From NCBI RefSeq assembly GCF_016595435.1, contig NZ_JAENIJ010000013.1, forward strand, positions 40,568 to 104,567: DNA of 64,000 bases. Reading direction: 5' to 3'. The translations under genes were made by a program, and so were the position numbers. Of the stretch, positions 63,856 through 64,000 are shown one piece after another; within the stretch, counting starts at the first letter, position 1, and every line of letters begins with the position of its first letter. Under the pieces are notes generated by a model. The model saw only the letters and a program-made list of their open reading frames with translations, was not told the origin of the DNA and made no database searches. This DNA is from Luteolibacter pohnpeiensis. Lineage in GTDB: Bacteria; Verrucomicrobiota; Verrucomicrobiia; Verrucomicrobiales; Akkermansiaceae.

Positions 63856-64000
63856 ATTTCTCGTCTCTGATGAGATTGGGGTGAATCCACCCTCCTAACT
63901 TAGACTAGACTGATTGCCAGAACTCATTTCCGATTGAGATTCGGAAGTGAGCATACGGAGCTCACGGTTCGCGGTTGATCGAGAAGCGTTTGGAGTGAAG

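Overview
This window looks like chromosomal DNA of a member of the Verrucomicrobia (Verrucomicrobiae, Verrucomicrobiales-like), GC roughly 55-60%. The basis is: PEP-CTERM secreted proteins ending in VPEP plus a helix plus an Arg run, a Minf_1886-family protein, a delta-60-repeat surface protein with the C-terminal 'YxVE/LE..' domain common in this phylum, and many short secreted or lipid-anchored proteins. Most of the window is ordinary housekeeping: peroxiredoxin, AvtA, RuvX, ManC, L21/L27, Lnt, LeuS, RdgB, PabB, FusA, PotABCD, two class A PBPs, HtrA-like proteins, SucA and SucB, plus one tRNA-Arg(CCT).

Layout. 0-2 kb: the 5' part of a Wadjet-type (JetA-JetB) plasmid-defence operon that runs off the left edge. 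2-10.4 kb: surface protein, redox, aminotransferase, RuvX/ManC, two small proteins, an EEP-family lipoprotein, L27/L21. 10.5-19.9 kb: envelope genes (M15-like peptidase, Lnt, GH25-like lipoprotein, PAP2, GH16, a second EEP protein, two paralogous membrane proteins), with a truncated GNAT gene and a 166-bp element bounded by ~31-bp inverted repeats. 19.9-25.6 kb: leuS, thioredoxin-like lipoprotein, rdgB, NlpC/P60-like lipoprotein, HAD phosphatase. 25.7-34 kb: a metal-associated cluster in which an MFP-ABC-FtsX-FtsX-lipoprotein operon converges on a TonB-dependent copper receptor (NosA/OprC type) and its small CxxC partner. 34-47.7 kb: tRNA-Arg, pabB, secreted proteins, fusA, two PEP-CTERM proteins, the potABCD operon and an outer-membrane barrel. 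47.8-56 kb: ABC-2-like permease, Minf_1886 protein, a GT51 protein with a dead transpeptidase domain, and a small accessory patch (VapBC, a PD-(D/E)XK nuclease, an HsdS C-terminal remnant), then an intact PBP1A. 56-64 kb: an HtrA-like protease and its degenerate sister, an ABC ATPase, and sucAB.

The most striking object is leuS (19899-23132). A complete REP-associated tyrosine transposase (RAYT; HUH and Tyr motifs intact), with its flanking REP palindromes, lies in frame inside the leucyl-tRNA synthetase reading frame, at the exit of the CP1 editing domain. One uninterrupted 1077-codon frame results, and the REP hairpins themselves are translated. Other items worth a second look are the PDZ domain nested inside a dead trypsin-like fold, the four RALP motifs on the tail of PBP1A, a hairpin abutting the start codon of the barrel protein, and the hsdS remnant overlapping the PD-(D/E)XK nuclease start.
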